This document shows, piece after piece, positions 37,441-48,569 of a stretch of 64,000 nucleotides of DNA. Source of the DNA: Arabidopsis thaliana. Lineage: Eukaryota > Streptophyta > Magnoliopsida > Brassicales > Brassicaceae. The DNA is taken from NCBI RefSeq assembly GCF_000001735.4, contig NC_003071.7, forward strand, positions 14,979,443-15,043,442, given 5' to 3'. Numbering within the stretch: the stretch's first letter is position 1; every line of letters begins with the position of its first letter. A program made the position numbers and the translations under genes. The notes beneath the pieces were generated by a model. It had not been told where the DNA came from. It worked only from the letters and a program-made list of their open reading frames with translations, and made no database searches.

Positions 37441-40424
37441 ATGATGGGCCAAGAAGCAGCTCCGACGGGACCACCCAACAGAGAACTCTACGCGCTCCTG
37501 AATTTATCACCGGAGGCCTCCGACGAAGAAATCAGAAAAGCTTATCGTCAATGGGCTCAAGTTTATCACCCTGACAAGATCCAATCTCCTCAGGTTTGCC
37601 CGAATCAATCTTCTTTGTTTTCAATTCGCCTCTGATCTTCGTGATATCAAATTTGGATACTTTACATAAAGGAAGTAGCTTTTTCGAGTGGGCTGATTTA
37701 GAATTTGTGTGGTTAGATGAAGGAAGTAGCTACGGAGAATTTCCAACGGATATGTGAAGCATATGAGATATTGTCGGATGAGACTAAGAGGCTAATATAT
37801 GACTTATATGGCATGGAAGGATTGAATTCAGGATTAGAGCTTGGTCCTAGGTTGAGTAAGGCTGATGAGATCAAAGAGGAGCTTGAAAGGATTAAGAGGA
37901 GAAATGAAGAAGCTAAGAAGATGGCTCATTTTCAACCCACTGGTTCTATTCTCTTCAATTTGTCTGTCCCACATTTTTTAGTAGGCGATGGCATCATGAG
38001 AGGGTACTTATTTTCTTCTTCTTTTCAAGTTTTGATGTATTTTTGGTAGCATGGTTCTTGATTTGGGTTCCTAATTTGACCTTGGAGACACTTACTAGTC
38101 TGGAAAGTTTTGATAGCAAATGGTTTATTGAGAAAAGATTTGGTCTTGTTTCTGTTTTCTTCTTATCTAGTTGTGTGTATTAGTTATCTTGTGTGAGAAT
38201 TTTGGTTGCTCAACACTAGCCCTGACTACTTTGTTTCATTTGAAGTAGTTTTTGATGCCTTTTCGTTTCTTTTGTGCTTGTATCTGCAACTTTCAGAATG
38301 GTTATGGCTAGTCAAGTGCAGTCTCAGTTGTCAAAAGATGATGCAATTGCCATTGGTGGAAATTTGGCGGCCAATGAAAAGTCTGGTGGCGGAGTCGCTA
38401 CTGCCATACTGAGACGTCAGATTTCTCCAGTGTCATCCATAGAGTTTGTCGCTTCAACGGGTTTGCAGTCGCTTATTGGAGTGCAGACAACACGGTAGGC
38501 TCATGAGTTTTTCCAGTTATTTCTGGGCATCTTTTATGGTTTCGGTTTATGTGACTCTTATGGGTTTCTTGTTGGGGCAGTCAGTTAACCATACATTCAA
38601 CTGCCACAATCAATATTTCAAAGTCTTTGAGTGATGGCTCCATCAATCTTACCAACACGTGGACTCGACAGCTTTCAGAAACTTCAAGCGGAAATGTAAG
38701 TTCGCTCTGTTGTTTTGATTAAACCTTCTAAGATGGCGAGAAAGCAGTTTTCTCGATTTTAAAATAGTTCATTTCATCCAGATTGAACTGGCACTGGGTA
38801 TGCGATCAGCAATTACAGTTGGATGGAAAAAGAGAGACGAGAATGTATCTGCTGCTGGTGACTTTAAGGTAGGCTGAGTACCAAATTGCATTCTGACTGT
38901 TCTTACCTCGACCACCTTTCTTACTTTCCCTAGCTCTAATCTTGCTATTACTAGATTGAATCTGGTGGACTCGGAGCATCAGCTCGTTATACTCGTAAAC
39001 TTTCATCCAAATCTCATGGTCGCATTGTGGGTAGAATCGGAAGGTATGTTTTATTGACAATCCCGAGCAACCTAATGTATGATGTGCGAGAGGATAGAAA
39101 TCATTTTTTAAGTTGTCTTTACATGTGTGGCGCAATCATTGTTCTCATTTTACTTTGGAATTTTTTTTTTAACTTATTCAGCAATGCTCTTGAGATTGAG
39201 CTCGGTGGTGGAAGGCAAATTTCTGAGTTCAGTACAGTAAGAATGATGTATACAGTAGGACTCAAGGTAAACTACTCTTTAAAACTTTCGGAGCCATCTT
39301 AGCCATTATGCAATCTGCTTATTTCCGGTACTCTTATACTTTGTTTGTAGGGTATTTTCTGGAAAGTAGAGCTACACCGTGGTAGCCAAAAGCTGATTGT
39401 TCCCGTGAGTGTTACTTTCTTCCTTTCTTTTCTTGTGGTGTCATGTCTGCTGTCTTCGGATAAGAACCGAACAGATTGTGTCTTAATCTGTGGAGTAGAA
39501 TATATTAAAAAAGCATAAACCAATAGAACCAAAGACCAATCCTAAAAGCCTAGGGATGGATTCTAGAGCATTATCCTTGACTCTCTGAAACCTTTACCCA
39601 ACTCAATTATGGACAAAGACAAACATCCGTATTACTCTGGGGAAGTCTTTCACTTTTGACACCTTCATGATGATTATCTTTGAAACGTGCAGATTCTACT
39701 CTCCGCACATTTAGCTCCAGTATTTGCAACTGGAGCATTCATTGTTCCAACATCTCTTTACTTTTTGTTAAAGGTGAGTGATTGGACCCTCTAAATATAA
39801 TCTACTTTTGGTCTATTGTTATAAGCTGTTTACCTTATTAAACATTTTCACTGTTCCACGCAGAAATTTGTGGTGAAGCCATATTTGCTTAAAAGAGAAA
39901 AACAAAAGGCCTTGGAGAATATGGAGAAAACTTGGGGCCAGGTGATTGTTACTTCCGAGTTTGGTAGCCAAGCGAGATTCCTTGTAATTGTAGATGATCT
40001 TATTATGAATATTTGTTTAAACTGTGGGTTTTAGGTTGGGGAAGCAAGGGCAAGGGCTGAGAAAGCCCAGCAATTGCTACAAACCGTAGCCACAAGGAAG
40101 AAAAACCGTCAAGTTGAAACAGATGGGCTCATAGTAACGAAAGCGTTGTATGGTGACCCAAAAGCAATAGAGAGAAGAAACGAAGGAGTGGAAGGACTGG
40201 ATTCGGGAGTCATTGACGTGACAGTGCCGATGAACTTCCTTGTGAGTGACTCAGGGCAGCTCAAGCTCCATGAGGGAGTGAAGAAATCAGGGATCATGGG
40301 TTTTTGCGATCCCTGTCCCGGCCAACCTAAGCAGTTATACATTGCATACACTTACCATTCTCAGCCATTTGAGGTAATAGTTGGTGACTATGAAGAGCTG
40401 AGTATACCACAAGAAGGCCAGTGA
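37441..40424 (+). CDS. OWL1: OWL1, J-domain protein
   Basis: Eleven exons: 37441-37593, 37717-38003, 38297-38494, 38581-38695, 38782-38868, 38955-39043, 39182-39266, 39351-39404, 39693-39773, 39864-39941 and 40035-40424, giving 538 residues. The N-terminal J domain has the HPD motif at residues 43-45 (VYHPDK), needed to stimulate Hsp70 ATPase. A Glu/Lys-rich coiled coil ([21 protein letters not shown]) follows. The middle is beta-rich ([29 protein letters not shown]), and the C-terminus is of the DUF3395 type shared with animal DNAJC11. The Arabidopsis protein is known from very-low-fluence light responses. DNAJC11 relatives are mitochondrial; the plant location is not settled by sequence. 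Confidence 0.94.
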
Positions 40425-41116
40425 GAGTATGAAAACGGTACTCTCCACTTTGTTGTTTTTATTAATACGAACGAATGGCTTCTTTCGGGGATTTGTAACT
40501 CTTTTACACATTCATTTCTTTCTCAATAAATTAAGCATTCTTGTTTGCCAAAAAATTTATGTAATCGTGTGGTTATTTAGATATCGATTTTTTTTTAGAT
40601 ATCAATTTTCTTTTACATATAATTTCTTGTCTGAAATATTTAAATTTTGGAATTGGGTAACATGACGTTTGAGTTTCTATTGATGGAAGCAAGTTTTATT
40701 TATTTATATAAGGAAAAAGTTTGTTTTAAATAATAAGAGTAAATAACAAAAAAATGTGACATTTTAGCTGTTTTCTTTGGGAGAAAGAGAAACATTGAAG
40801 CCTTGAAGGTATTACCATTTTCTCTTTAATTGTTTTGTATATTGGTATAATGCATATTGTTTATGAAAATAGTTCTTGAGTGAGAATATTATATATGAAG
40901 ATTTTATTTTATTATGCAGTTTCTCTCAAGAACTATTTTAATGAACAGTATGCATCTTCCAGTTTATTAATCACATAAATTGAAAAAAATTTAAGAATAT
41001 ATGCAACAAAATAATTTAAAAGAAAAGACAAATTTATGATATGTACCACAAAAAAATCACTCTAGATATTAATAACTTTGTACAACTATTGATGCGTTTT
41101 GTAGTAAGTGAGGATG
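40425..41116. other. Convergent 3' flanks, OWL1 and HMA protein
   Basis: AT-rich 3' flanking sequence with no gene. An inverted match of about 20 bases (TTCTTGAGTGAGAATATTAT near 40873 against TTCTCAAGAACTATTTTAATG near 40922) is weak. Confidence 0.45.
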
Positions 41117-42033
41117 TTATAATGTAGTTGGACGTAAACAAAGAGAGAAAATGGAACGAAGGAATATTTTTAGAGGTCGCAAAAGGCGTTTGGCGTTTTG
41201 AGAAGGAGTTTGAGAGACAACGTCCTTGACTTGTTGTTGAGAAGAAACCAAACGTGGCCTAAAGTCACCTCGTGCCATGACCAACTTCTTCTTCAAATCA
41301 ACCACGTACTCTTCGATTCCTGCAGCCATTTCTCTTTCTTTGGTCAAACACATACGTAATTATTTTCTCTACTTCTCTGATTTTTTTAATCAATGAATTT
41401 GATTCTTAAAAATCAATGATGACAGCTAGGATTAAACAAAAAGATCGTGGATGGTTCTTACTTCTTAAGAGCGAATAAGGATGATGGTAAACGGTTGGTA
41501 GCAGCCACGAAATTAGAATTTAAGCATATTTAAAAATTGATTAATTAAGTAGCAAGTAGCTTGTGAGTTTAATGAAATAATCTTTGGTGGTAACGTAGAG
41601 AGCTCACCGGTCATCTTGGAGACAATCTTAGAGACTCTGTCTTGACAAGCAACACATCCCACATCTGCGTTTATCTCTATCACTTGAAACTGTTTTTGGC
41701 CTCCCAAAGTTAATATTTTGCTCAACATATAAATTCTATATACATGTCACACCAATTAAAAAAAAAACAAAGTGATGATCCAACAACAACGATGGTTTCA
41801 CTCAAGACAACTTACATAGACTCAGGGAACCAAATATTTTCATTCATTAGCTTTCAAATTAGAGAGAAGAAAACAAAAGAACTTCAAAAATGGAAAAGAG
41901 AGAGAAGAACTGAAAGATGCATGAAGTGATTGATAGAAGAGAAGTCTAAGTATATGAATGTATAACGTACCGATGGAAGTGAGAGTTTCTCGCAGAGCAT
42001 GAGGGTGCGCCTTCGCATCATTGGCTCCTTCAT
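41117..42033 (-). CDS. Small heavy-metal-associated (HMA) domain protein
   Basis: Three exons on the minus strand, 42033-41971, 41689-41608 and 41319-41117, give 115 residues (MKEPMMRRRTLMLCEKLSLP...). An HMA fold is visible: FQVIEINADVGCVACQDRVS with metal-binding C33 and C36, then VSKMTGIEEYVVDLKKKLVMARGDF. A basic C-terminal tail (RLLRPLKIFLRSIF) follows. Such small HMA proteins act as metallochaperones or, in plants, in metal homeostasis and pathogen response. The first exon is supported by splice sites in phase and by its basic N-terminus; a shorter start at the ATG at 41728 is possible if that intron is kept. The C-terminus has no CaaX isoprenylation motif. Confidence 0.8.
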
Positions 42034-43233
42034 TGCCGTCACACGGCAGAGCCAAGCCGGCGAGTTTGCTGTAAATGTTATGTATAAATATTGTTTATGT
42101 ATCTAGAGGTTTGTTTATTTTTCAGGGAGGCTTTGACAAATTATAGGGAATGTGTGTTTTGTATGTATGCGGAAAGTGATTCAATTCGTTTATTTTATTG
42201 AGAAGTCCCATCTTTACACGTTTCACCCACAATCTCTATCTAACATGCAATAAACTAAAAATTAAAGTTTACTAGCAAGTAGGATTAATAACAATTTGTT
42301 TTCATAATAACCATTCACATCGAGATAAAATGACTATTTCGTTTTTATTTTAAATCATTTAAGGAAGAAATTTAAGATAGAGAAGACTACTATCTTTCAA
42401 ATAATTTACAGAAGAAAGTTGATAAAAAAAAACAACTACAAACATTCACATCGAGGTAAAACGACTTTGTTATAAACTTTTAAATAATATACGGAAGAAA
42501 ATTAAGATTCAAGGAGAAAAAAAAAAAAACACGCCAATGAGGAGATGGACTGAGTCAAATGATGCAGAATATTTTAGATAATTTAGAATGTAATCGAGTT
42601 GAAGGATAATAATATTAATTGGTTAAGAAAAGAGAGAAGGTCAAAAACATGTTAAAGCCACCATTGAACTTGACGAAACGGGTTGCATATGATCTCTTAC
42701 TCTTTGCCTTTTTTGGTATACCATTAATCTATGAATGCCAAACCCTCTAGATGAATAAGTACTTTTCTCTTTCACATGTATAATGAGTGTTTGTAATGAA
42801 AAAAGCAGTACAGGTCTATAGAAGAGAAATTTGGGAATTTAGCAATGTTTACAAAAATTCCTATTCCGATCAAGTGAGGCCACAGGAAATCATTATCTAG
42901 AACCAGACTATGAAATCAAAATCGGCAGAATCTCTGAACAAAATTCCTCTTCTGATTCACCATGGCCACTGGAAATCGTTATCTACAACCGTACTATGAA
43001 ATCAAAATCCATGAATCTCTCAGCTAAAAAGGAAACGGAGAAGAAAGAGTAGTGTCTTCAATTACCAAAAAGGTAACAAGATGTTGGCTGCCTTGTGGTT
43101 GTTATTACATCTTGACAAAAGAAGTAAAAGAAGTGTATAGACACAGTGATGTGTTTAGTGTGAGTCTAGTATCAGTAATCATACAAGAATGCAAGTAAAA
43201 CCAGCAGCCACCACTGATGGATAACCTTGTAAA
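42034..43233. repeat. Non-coding interval with two imperfect tandem duplications
   Basis: No supported gene. One imperfect repeat of about 65 bases starting TTCACATCGAG(A/G)TAAAA lies at about 42315-42380 and 42446-42512. A second, of about 86 bases starting AAAATTCCT and containing ACTATGAAATCAAAATC, lies at 42854-42939 and 42940-43022, head to tail. Neither has coding potential on either strand. Confidence 0.65.
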
Positions 43234-43458
43234 TTAATCAAACTTGATAGTGAAATCAAATCTCTGCAACAAATTGGCAGAACCAAAACTCCTAATATGA
43301 TGAGAAAGCCTTTCAACACCACCTCCACTCTTCTCTATAGATATCACCTTCACATTCCAAACATCCATCACCTTCACATTTGAAACCTTGAATACATTAA
43401 CAATGAAACTGATTGGAGTTTGCATAGACACAACATTGTTAGACCAAGCTCCTAACAC
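43234..43458 (-). CDS. Unrecognised open frame without its own ATG, possible 3' exon
   Basis: An open minus-strand frame of about 75 codons reads LVLGAWSNNVVSMQTPISFI...LLQRFDFTIKFD. Its composition (VxV alternation, Asn, Ser, few Cys) looks more protein-like than the surrounding AT-rich frames. It has no ATG upstream before an in-frame stop, but a plausible acceptor TTTCAATTAG precedes it at about 43463-43472. It could be the 3' exon of a transcript that starts in the small gene at 43642-43812. No family recognised. Confidence 0.3.
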   Translation of the reverse strand: MLGAWSNNVVSMQTPISFIVNVFKVSNVKVMDVWNVKVISIEKSGGGVERLSHHIRSFGSANLLQRFDFTIKFD

Positions 43459-43641
43459 GAGATTCTAATTGAAGTTTCCGATCTCAATCTAAATTCACAA
43501 GTAAGAAACCCCAAATTCAATATGCGAATGAATGATGATGATTTTTCTTCAATTCCCAAAACTAAAAAGACGTGAAAAACCCTAACAAGTCCGAAAGTTA
43601 GAAGAAACACGAAAGAGAAAGCGATTGGTGTGTACGGAAAA

Positions 43642-43812
43642 TCATTGGGGATCGTCTTTCTTGGGCTTGCGATAGTTCTCTTCCACGTGCTTAGCGACGA
43701 CGAGGCCGGTGTTGGTGAGCTTCCGGATATTGGGAACGTTGTAGTTCTGTGCCAAGTACACCCCAAAAACTGATCCCGTTATGAAAGAGAAGCAGCTTCT
43801 GAATATTCCCAT
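43642..43812 (-). CDS. Conserved-type 56-residue small protein
   Basis: Minus-strand frame from the ATG at 43810-43812 to the TGA at 43642-43644: MGIFRSCFSFITGSVFGVYL, then AQNYNVPNIRKLTNTG and a Lys/Pro/Asp-rich end KPKKDDPQ. A short hydrophobic N-terminal segment is followed by an amphipathic basic helix. This resembles short plant proteins of unknown function that insert by a single N-terminal helix, possibly in mitochondria. A CT/GT-rich leader (about 43818-43858) precedes it, as in Arabidopsis 5'UTRs. I recall a locus here, AT2G35736, annotated as hypothetical. Confidence 0.68.
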   Translation of the reverse strand: MGIFRSCFSFITGSVFGVYLAQNYNVPNIRKLTNTGLVVAKHVEENYRKPKKDDPQ

Positions 43813-45046
43813 CCTCGATCTCTCTCTTTCTCTCTCTGTCTCTGTCTCTGTCTCTCTGCAACTTCAGAACTCCTCCTCCGCAAGTTTTCAGGTCAACAAC
43901 AGAGACAGAAAGACGAATTCTCAGGGTTTTTATTTGGGAAGTTCTGCGACGCCGTTTAGTACTCTTGATTGGGCTTATAAATAAATAATAATAACTAATG
44001 AGGCCTTTTATTATAATAGAATTGCATTTTGTAGCTTCTTCTTCTCAGAACTCAGAAATTCCCCAAAACATAAATACTTCTCTCTTTCTCTTACCAAAAC
44101 GGCGAAAATGGCGGATTCTGATTTTTGTCTCTTTTTTTCTTTGATGAAGATTCTCTTGATCAATTCATGGCTATCGAAACTGATTCTGCCATAAAAATCT
44201 GGACAGGTCTCTCTCAGTTCTAATTTTTATTGCTTTGTTTTTGCCATTCCATTTGATGAGATTGTGTGTGTGTTTGGCGCTGTCAATTTCATCAAGCAAT
44301 CCAATGTTGCTCATAGAATCCTTATTTTGTATTTGTGTTACCACTCTTATGGAGAAATCAAATTAAAGGTTAACACTTTATACTTTCTATCACTCCTAAA
44401 TATCTTATCAACTTTAACTCTTTTTTTTCTGATTCATATAGGCAAGCATGGAAGAAGATCCGTTGATCTGTGTTGATGTCATCAAGATTCCACTGCTCTA
44501 CTGTGCAACTCTTAAGCTGCAAAATATGCTAACTTGAAACCTCTTTGCTCTCAAAAGAGGTAAATTTGTCTCCTTTGTGTCACTAGGCTCTATCTCCCTT
44601 GACCCTTGTGATAAATTGAACAAGCGGGTACTTAACGAGATAAAGTTAACATTATAGACAAAGACAGCGACAACAGACAACTTGCTACGTTTTCTTTCTT
44701 CATTGCTAAAGCATTATCTCACTATTTTGCCTAGTTTTAGTATAAGCATCTTTGATTCTTGTTAAGAAAACATATCAACTTTTAGATTATAATTTTTACC
44801 AAAAAAAACTTTTAAATTATAATAATACAAAAAGGAGTTTGTTAGTGTTAGTATGGTATAGCTTTTGCAAGAATGATCTATGTATAAGTTGGGATATTTC
44901 AACTATATAATGTGGGGGTATGTCTCTAATTAGATATCATTCTGTGTCTCTGCTGTAATGAGCAGAGTAAAAAGAATATGAAGTGACAAACTAAGAAAAA
45001 TTTGTATGTGTTATGTTGTTTTTTGGCTTTGCAGCCACAAGTACTG
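43813..45046. other. Intergenic, small-protein promoter and INT3 3' flank
   Basis: No confident gene. The plus strand at 44040-44210 looks like a transcribed leader (ATGGCGGATTCTGATTTTTG at 44108, 28 codons; then a GT donor after ATCTGGACAG). A possible second exon follows the acceptor TTCATATAG at about 44442. Its short frames suggest a non-coding RNA at most. The CT microsatellite at 43818-43858 belongs to the leader of the small protein. Confidence 0.4.
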
Positions 45047-46972
45047 CTAAGGCGTTTCCACTTGATTTTCCTTGGTCGTTGGCCGCAATAAACTAGGCCT
45101 AAACCCTCCTTCTAGCAACTTTTCCACTTCCTCAAACTGAAGCCCTTTGGTCTCAGGCACAAGCAGCCAGATGAAGAACAGCCCGACTGCGGATGACCCT
45201 GCAAATAGAAGGAATGTTCCCGATGACCCGACTGCGTTTGTCAATGTCAGGAACGTCTCACTCACTACGAGATTTGACATCCAGTTTGAGACTGCAGCGA
45301 TTCCTCCCGCGAGCCCTCTGTAGCGAAGAGGATAGATCTCTGAGTTGACAATCCATGGAACTGTGCCCATACCGGGCGCGTACACAATGATGTAGAGGCC
45401 AAGGAAGACAATGGCCAGGTACCCGAACTTGCTGGGGCATCCGTCTTTGAAGAAGGTTCTGCCTTTCGAGTGGCACAATGCCTTCATATCAGCAGACTGA
45501 ACAATGCATGCTCCAGGTGCGTACTGTGACAAAACACATATAACCCCAACATGAGTCTTAATTCATCTAGCCAGTACTGTTTTGGTGTGTGTGTTTTGAG
45601 TAAAGAGACTTTATTACCTCCTGTGCTCCGTTGGAGCAGAATCCGCAATCGTATTGAAGACACTTCATACAATTCCAGTTGGAGGGAGGAGAACGGGAGG
45701 CTGTGAATGGGGCAAATGCGGGACAAGTAGCATTTTTTGCGAAGTTTCTGGAGTCTCTCTTATCGATCTTTGGAGCGTGGTTTGAGGCTTCATTGAAAAC
45801 GGCAGCCAAAATGACAAGGCAAGTTATGATCCCGAACATGGAAATGATCATAAGCTTGCGCCGACCATAACGGTCTACAAACATCATGCTTACTACAGAC
45901 CCCACTGCATTGAGACCGGAGGTTATGAGAGCAAGAGCCATGGCTGTCTTGTTGGATGCGTAACCTGCAAACTGCAGAATAGTAGGACTGTAGTACATGA
46001 CTGTGTTGATTCCCACAAACTGCTGGGCGACCTGGACGGTGATACCTGCGGCCAGACCGTGGCGGACAACTGGATTCGAGAGAGCGCCTCTGAGCTTATC
46101 AGAGAAGGTATGGCCGATAATATCCTCGTCAGCCGTCTCTGCCCGGACAGACTCCTTGAGTGCAGCTATCTCCGCTTCAACCATCTCTGCCGGGTATATT
46201 CTCTCGAGGATGTCTCTTGACTCGGCTTTCCTATCATTTCTATAGAGCCACCGTGGAGACTCTGGCAGCGTTAGCATGAGGCAGAACTGAATGATCGCTG
46301 GAATCGCCGAGACTCCCAACATCCACCTCCATGTACCCGGTGTCTGTGTAAGTGATCAGTAAGTTAGAGACTTTTCAAATCTTAAAAAAGAAAAGAAAAT
46401 AAACATATTTGTGAGTTAGTTTGGTTGGTTACATGGACGAAGGCAAGGTTGATGAGATAAGATAGAAACTGTCCTCCGGTGATGAGAAGTCCGTTGGTGC
46501 TGACCAAGGCGCCTCTGATTCTCGCAGGAGACATCTCAGAGATGTAAAGCGGTGAGGTCATAGAAGCCATACCAACCCCAAAACCCACCAAGAGTCTGCC
46601 GAGGATGATGACCCACGGCGCATGAGCAATCACCATCACCAGGGCACCCAGCAGGAAGAGCACATCCGCTATAAGAACAGACATCCTCCTACCAAACTTA
46701 TCGTTGTACCATCCTCCTATAGCTGCTCCAACAATGGCTCCAGCCACGGTCATGCTCACAATGATCTCCTGAAGCCATGTCTTGTTGTCTACCTCACCAA
46801 ACTCCTCTTTTATATAGAGAAGAGCCCCTGCGATGACTCCCGTGTTGTATCCGAAGAGGAGTCCTCCAATACCGGCAGAGAGAGCCAGCCGCATAATGTA
46901 AGGTGTCTCCCATGTCGTCGTCCACACCTCTGTGATATTTATCTGCTCTGATTTCGATGCTTCTTCCACCAT
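45047..46972 (-). CDS. INT3: Inositol transporter 3 (MFS sugar-transporter family)
   Basis: Three exons on the minus strand, 46972-46433, 46343-45618 and 45523-45047, give 580 residues. Twelve membrane segments are expected. Sugar-porter signatures are present in order: [29 protein letters not shown], the cytosolic [15 protein letters not shown], the loop [10 protein letters not shown] and a final [18 protein letters not shown]. Between segments 9 and 10 is the long Cys-rich extracellular loop ([20 protein letters not shown]) that marks the INT family. INT proteins carry myo-inositol with protons; INT1 is vacuolar and INT2 and INT4 are at the plasma membrane. INT3 is the least studied. INT2 is the closest alternative, but the neighbours fit INT3. 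Confidence 0.93.
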
Positions 46973-48140
46973 CTCTCTAACTGAAGTGGTTTTCTCGAAA
47001 CCTTACGCTGATCGATAAATGATCGAGAAATGTTTGTAAGTCCAGAAAAGATGTCCTGAAGAAAGTTACAAGCATTGAAACTTGAAAGAGTATATTTATA
47101 GGAGCATAATGGATTGAGAAAAAAAAGAAACGCCAAGAATAGGAGAGTTCGAAGACAACAAATCAGGCTCAATATCCAGTTTTTAATGATTAGCTAGAGT
47201 GACAGTTTGCAAAAAAGTGTCTGTTATTGACTTGAAAAAATCTGTTATGAGTGTTTCCTCTGCATTCAACTGTTCAAAACTTTATCTCCTTAGTTGCTGT
47301 TTTGTACAACTGTAACCATACTATTTTTGGAACATAACCTGGTTGCTCCCAAAAAAAAGAAATCATGAACATAACCTACATTTCTTATATAATACATCTA
47401 TGGGAGGGATTCGAAACAAAACTGAAGACAGAAGACCAATTCGGACAGTTCAGAATCTTAAACACCTTGTACAGTTCTCTGCTACCCTAAGTCCATCAAG
47501 TCTCTTTTTTTTTTTGCGGTCAAAGTCTAATTTCATAGTGATATAAATCTGAAGGAAGCAGGTGCTCAATTGATTGATGAAAACTGAAAAGAATCGTTTG
47601 GATTTTTTTTGTTTTCAAGCACGCAAGGAACATCTACATCGCCTTGAAAATATCCAGCACTGATGTTTTAAGATTTCAGGTATAACAAATTAGCAATCCA
47701 AGATAAAACTTTTGAAATTTGGGAAAAACAATGTCTCATTATATTAAGCTATAACAATTAGAAATCGTACAAATACTCATATTAGCTATAACAAGAATTC
47801 AAGGTCGTAAAATGTAACAATATCTTCACTACGCTCTTAACCATATGACATTCGGACTGAATCTTCAGAACCTTCCGAAACCAAAAAGTCAACATTCGGA
47901 CAGAATCTTCAGAACTTTCCGCAACCAAGCAATCAACGTATGAGACAACCTCCAAACCCTCCGCATAAGCTCCCATCAGCATAACCATTACGAACAAAGC
48001 CAACCAATGTGAACAATTAGTAGAAAACCATTCACACAAATATAATTCATAAGTGCACCACAATGAATCAATCTAATTCAGACAACACATCTAAAAGGGT
48101 AGTAATAACCATTCAGAACCAAAAGTCATATAACAATTCA
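46973..48140. other. INT3 promoter and 3' end of snoRNA copy A
   Basis: No protein gene supported. A 44-base imperfect tandem repeat (ATTCGGAC(T/A)GAATCTTCAGAAC...) occupies 47850-47893 and 47894-47937. The minus-strand frame 47782-48063 has no ATG near its start. Its DNA resembles the sequence downstream of snoRNA copy B (about 49930-50150), so it is probably part of the duplicated block. Confidence 0.5.
47850..47937. repeat. 44-bp tandem repeat, two copies
   Basis: ATTCGGAC(T/A)GAATCTTCAG repeats at 47850 and 47894 with about five differences over 44 bases. The period is not a multiple of three, so it would shift any reading frame across it. Confidence 0.85.
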
Positions 48141-48144
48141 GAAA

Positions 48145-48228
48145 AGGCTCAGATAAAATATGGGTTAGAGATGATTATCAGCACAAAAAATCAGAGTGGT
48201 GCATGACATTCTCAATCATCACAGCCTC
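48145..48228 (-). ncRNA. C/D-box snoRNA, 18S guide (snoR21/U32/snR40 class), copy A
   Basis: Read on the minus strand: box C GTGATGA (core TGATGA at 48221-48216), an internal CTGA (48194-48191) and box D CTGA (48152-48149). A terminal stem pairs GGC and its flank with GCC. The guide just upstream of the internal CTGA, GTCATGCACCAC, pairs over 12 bases (one G-U) with 18S rRNA GUGGUGCAUGGC. The nucleotide paired five bases from the box is the G methylated by yeast snR40 and human U32. The copy at 50268-50350 keeps the same boxes and guide. Identified by complementarity worked out by eye. Confidence 0.8.
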
Positions 48229-48267
48229 TACTTCTAATCAAACCACAAGTAACCAAACAAATAAAGA

Positions 48268-48365
48268 AAGCCTCAGAATTGCAGAAGTATCAGCAAAACT
48301 TCAAAAGAAGTCAATCAGTCCCGAAAGATGGTGTTCTTTTATAATCTGATATCCACATCGGCTAC
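48268..48365 (-). ncRNA. C/D-box snoRNA, 25S guide (snoR39BY/snR39B class), copy A
   Basis: Minus strand: a weak box C ATGTGGA (48358-48352), box D' CTGA (48318-48315), C' CTGATA and box D CTGA (48276-48273). A terminal stem AGCC/GGCT is present. The guide before D', CACCATCTTTCGGG (48333-48320), is complementary over 14 bases to 25S rRNA CCCGAAAGAUGGUG. The base five from the box is the G corresponding to yeast 25S Gm805, the snR39B target. Copy B has a better box C (ATGAGGA). The degenerate box C suggests weaker function here. Confidence 0.7.
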
Positions 48366-48425
48366 TAAACCCTAATTAGAAAAATTGAAAACCAAAAGAA
48401 CAGAGAACTTTTGAGAATAAGAAAG

Positions 48426-48550
48426 GAATATAGATCTCATGGCAGGTCCCAAACGGTAAAAGCAGCAACGCCGCTCCGCAAGGCAATGGAATATGAGAGC
48501 CAGTGGCAATAGCTAAGACGGAGAAGCCCTAAGGCTCCATCAACGTCCTT
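48426..48550 (-). ncRNA. Candidate H/ACA-like RNA in snoRNA precursor, copy A
   Basis: Two hairpins conserved with copy B, read on the minus strand. The first is GATGGAG/CTCCGTC (48541-48535 with 48523-48517). The second has outer stem TCTCAT/ATGAGA (48498-48493 with 48440-48435) and an apical stem AGCGGC/GCTGCT, followed three bases later by ATA (48431-48429). This is the order hairpin, hinge, hairpin, ACA-like box expected of an H/ACA snoRNA, with AUA in place of ACA. No convincing H box (ANANNA) is visible, so the class is tentative. Confidence 0.4.
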
Positions 48551-48569
48551 ATGCTTACCCTATTGGTTT

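Noticed and set aside
44108-44480. Possible spliced small gene (MADSDFC... or MAIETDSAIKIWTGKHG...)
   Set aside because: Frames are 20-28 codons with no conserved features; noted as a possible transcribed region only.
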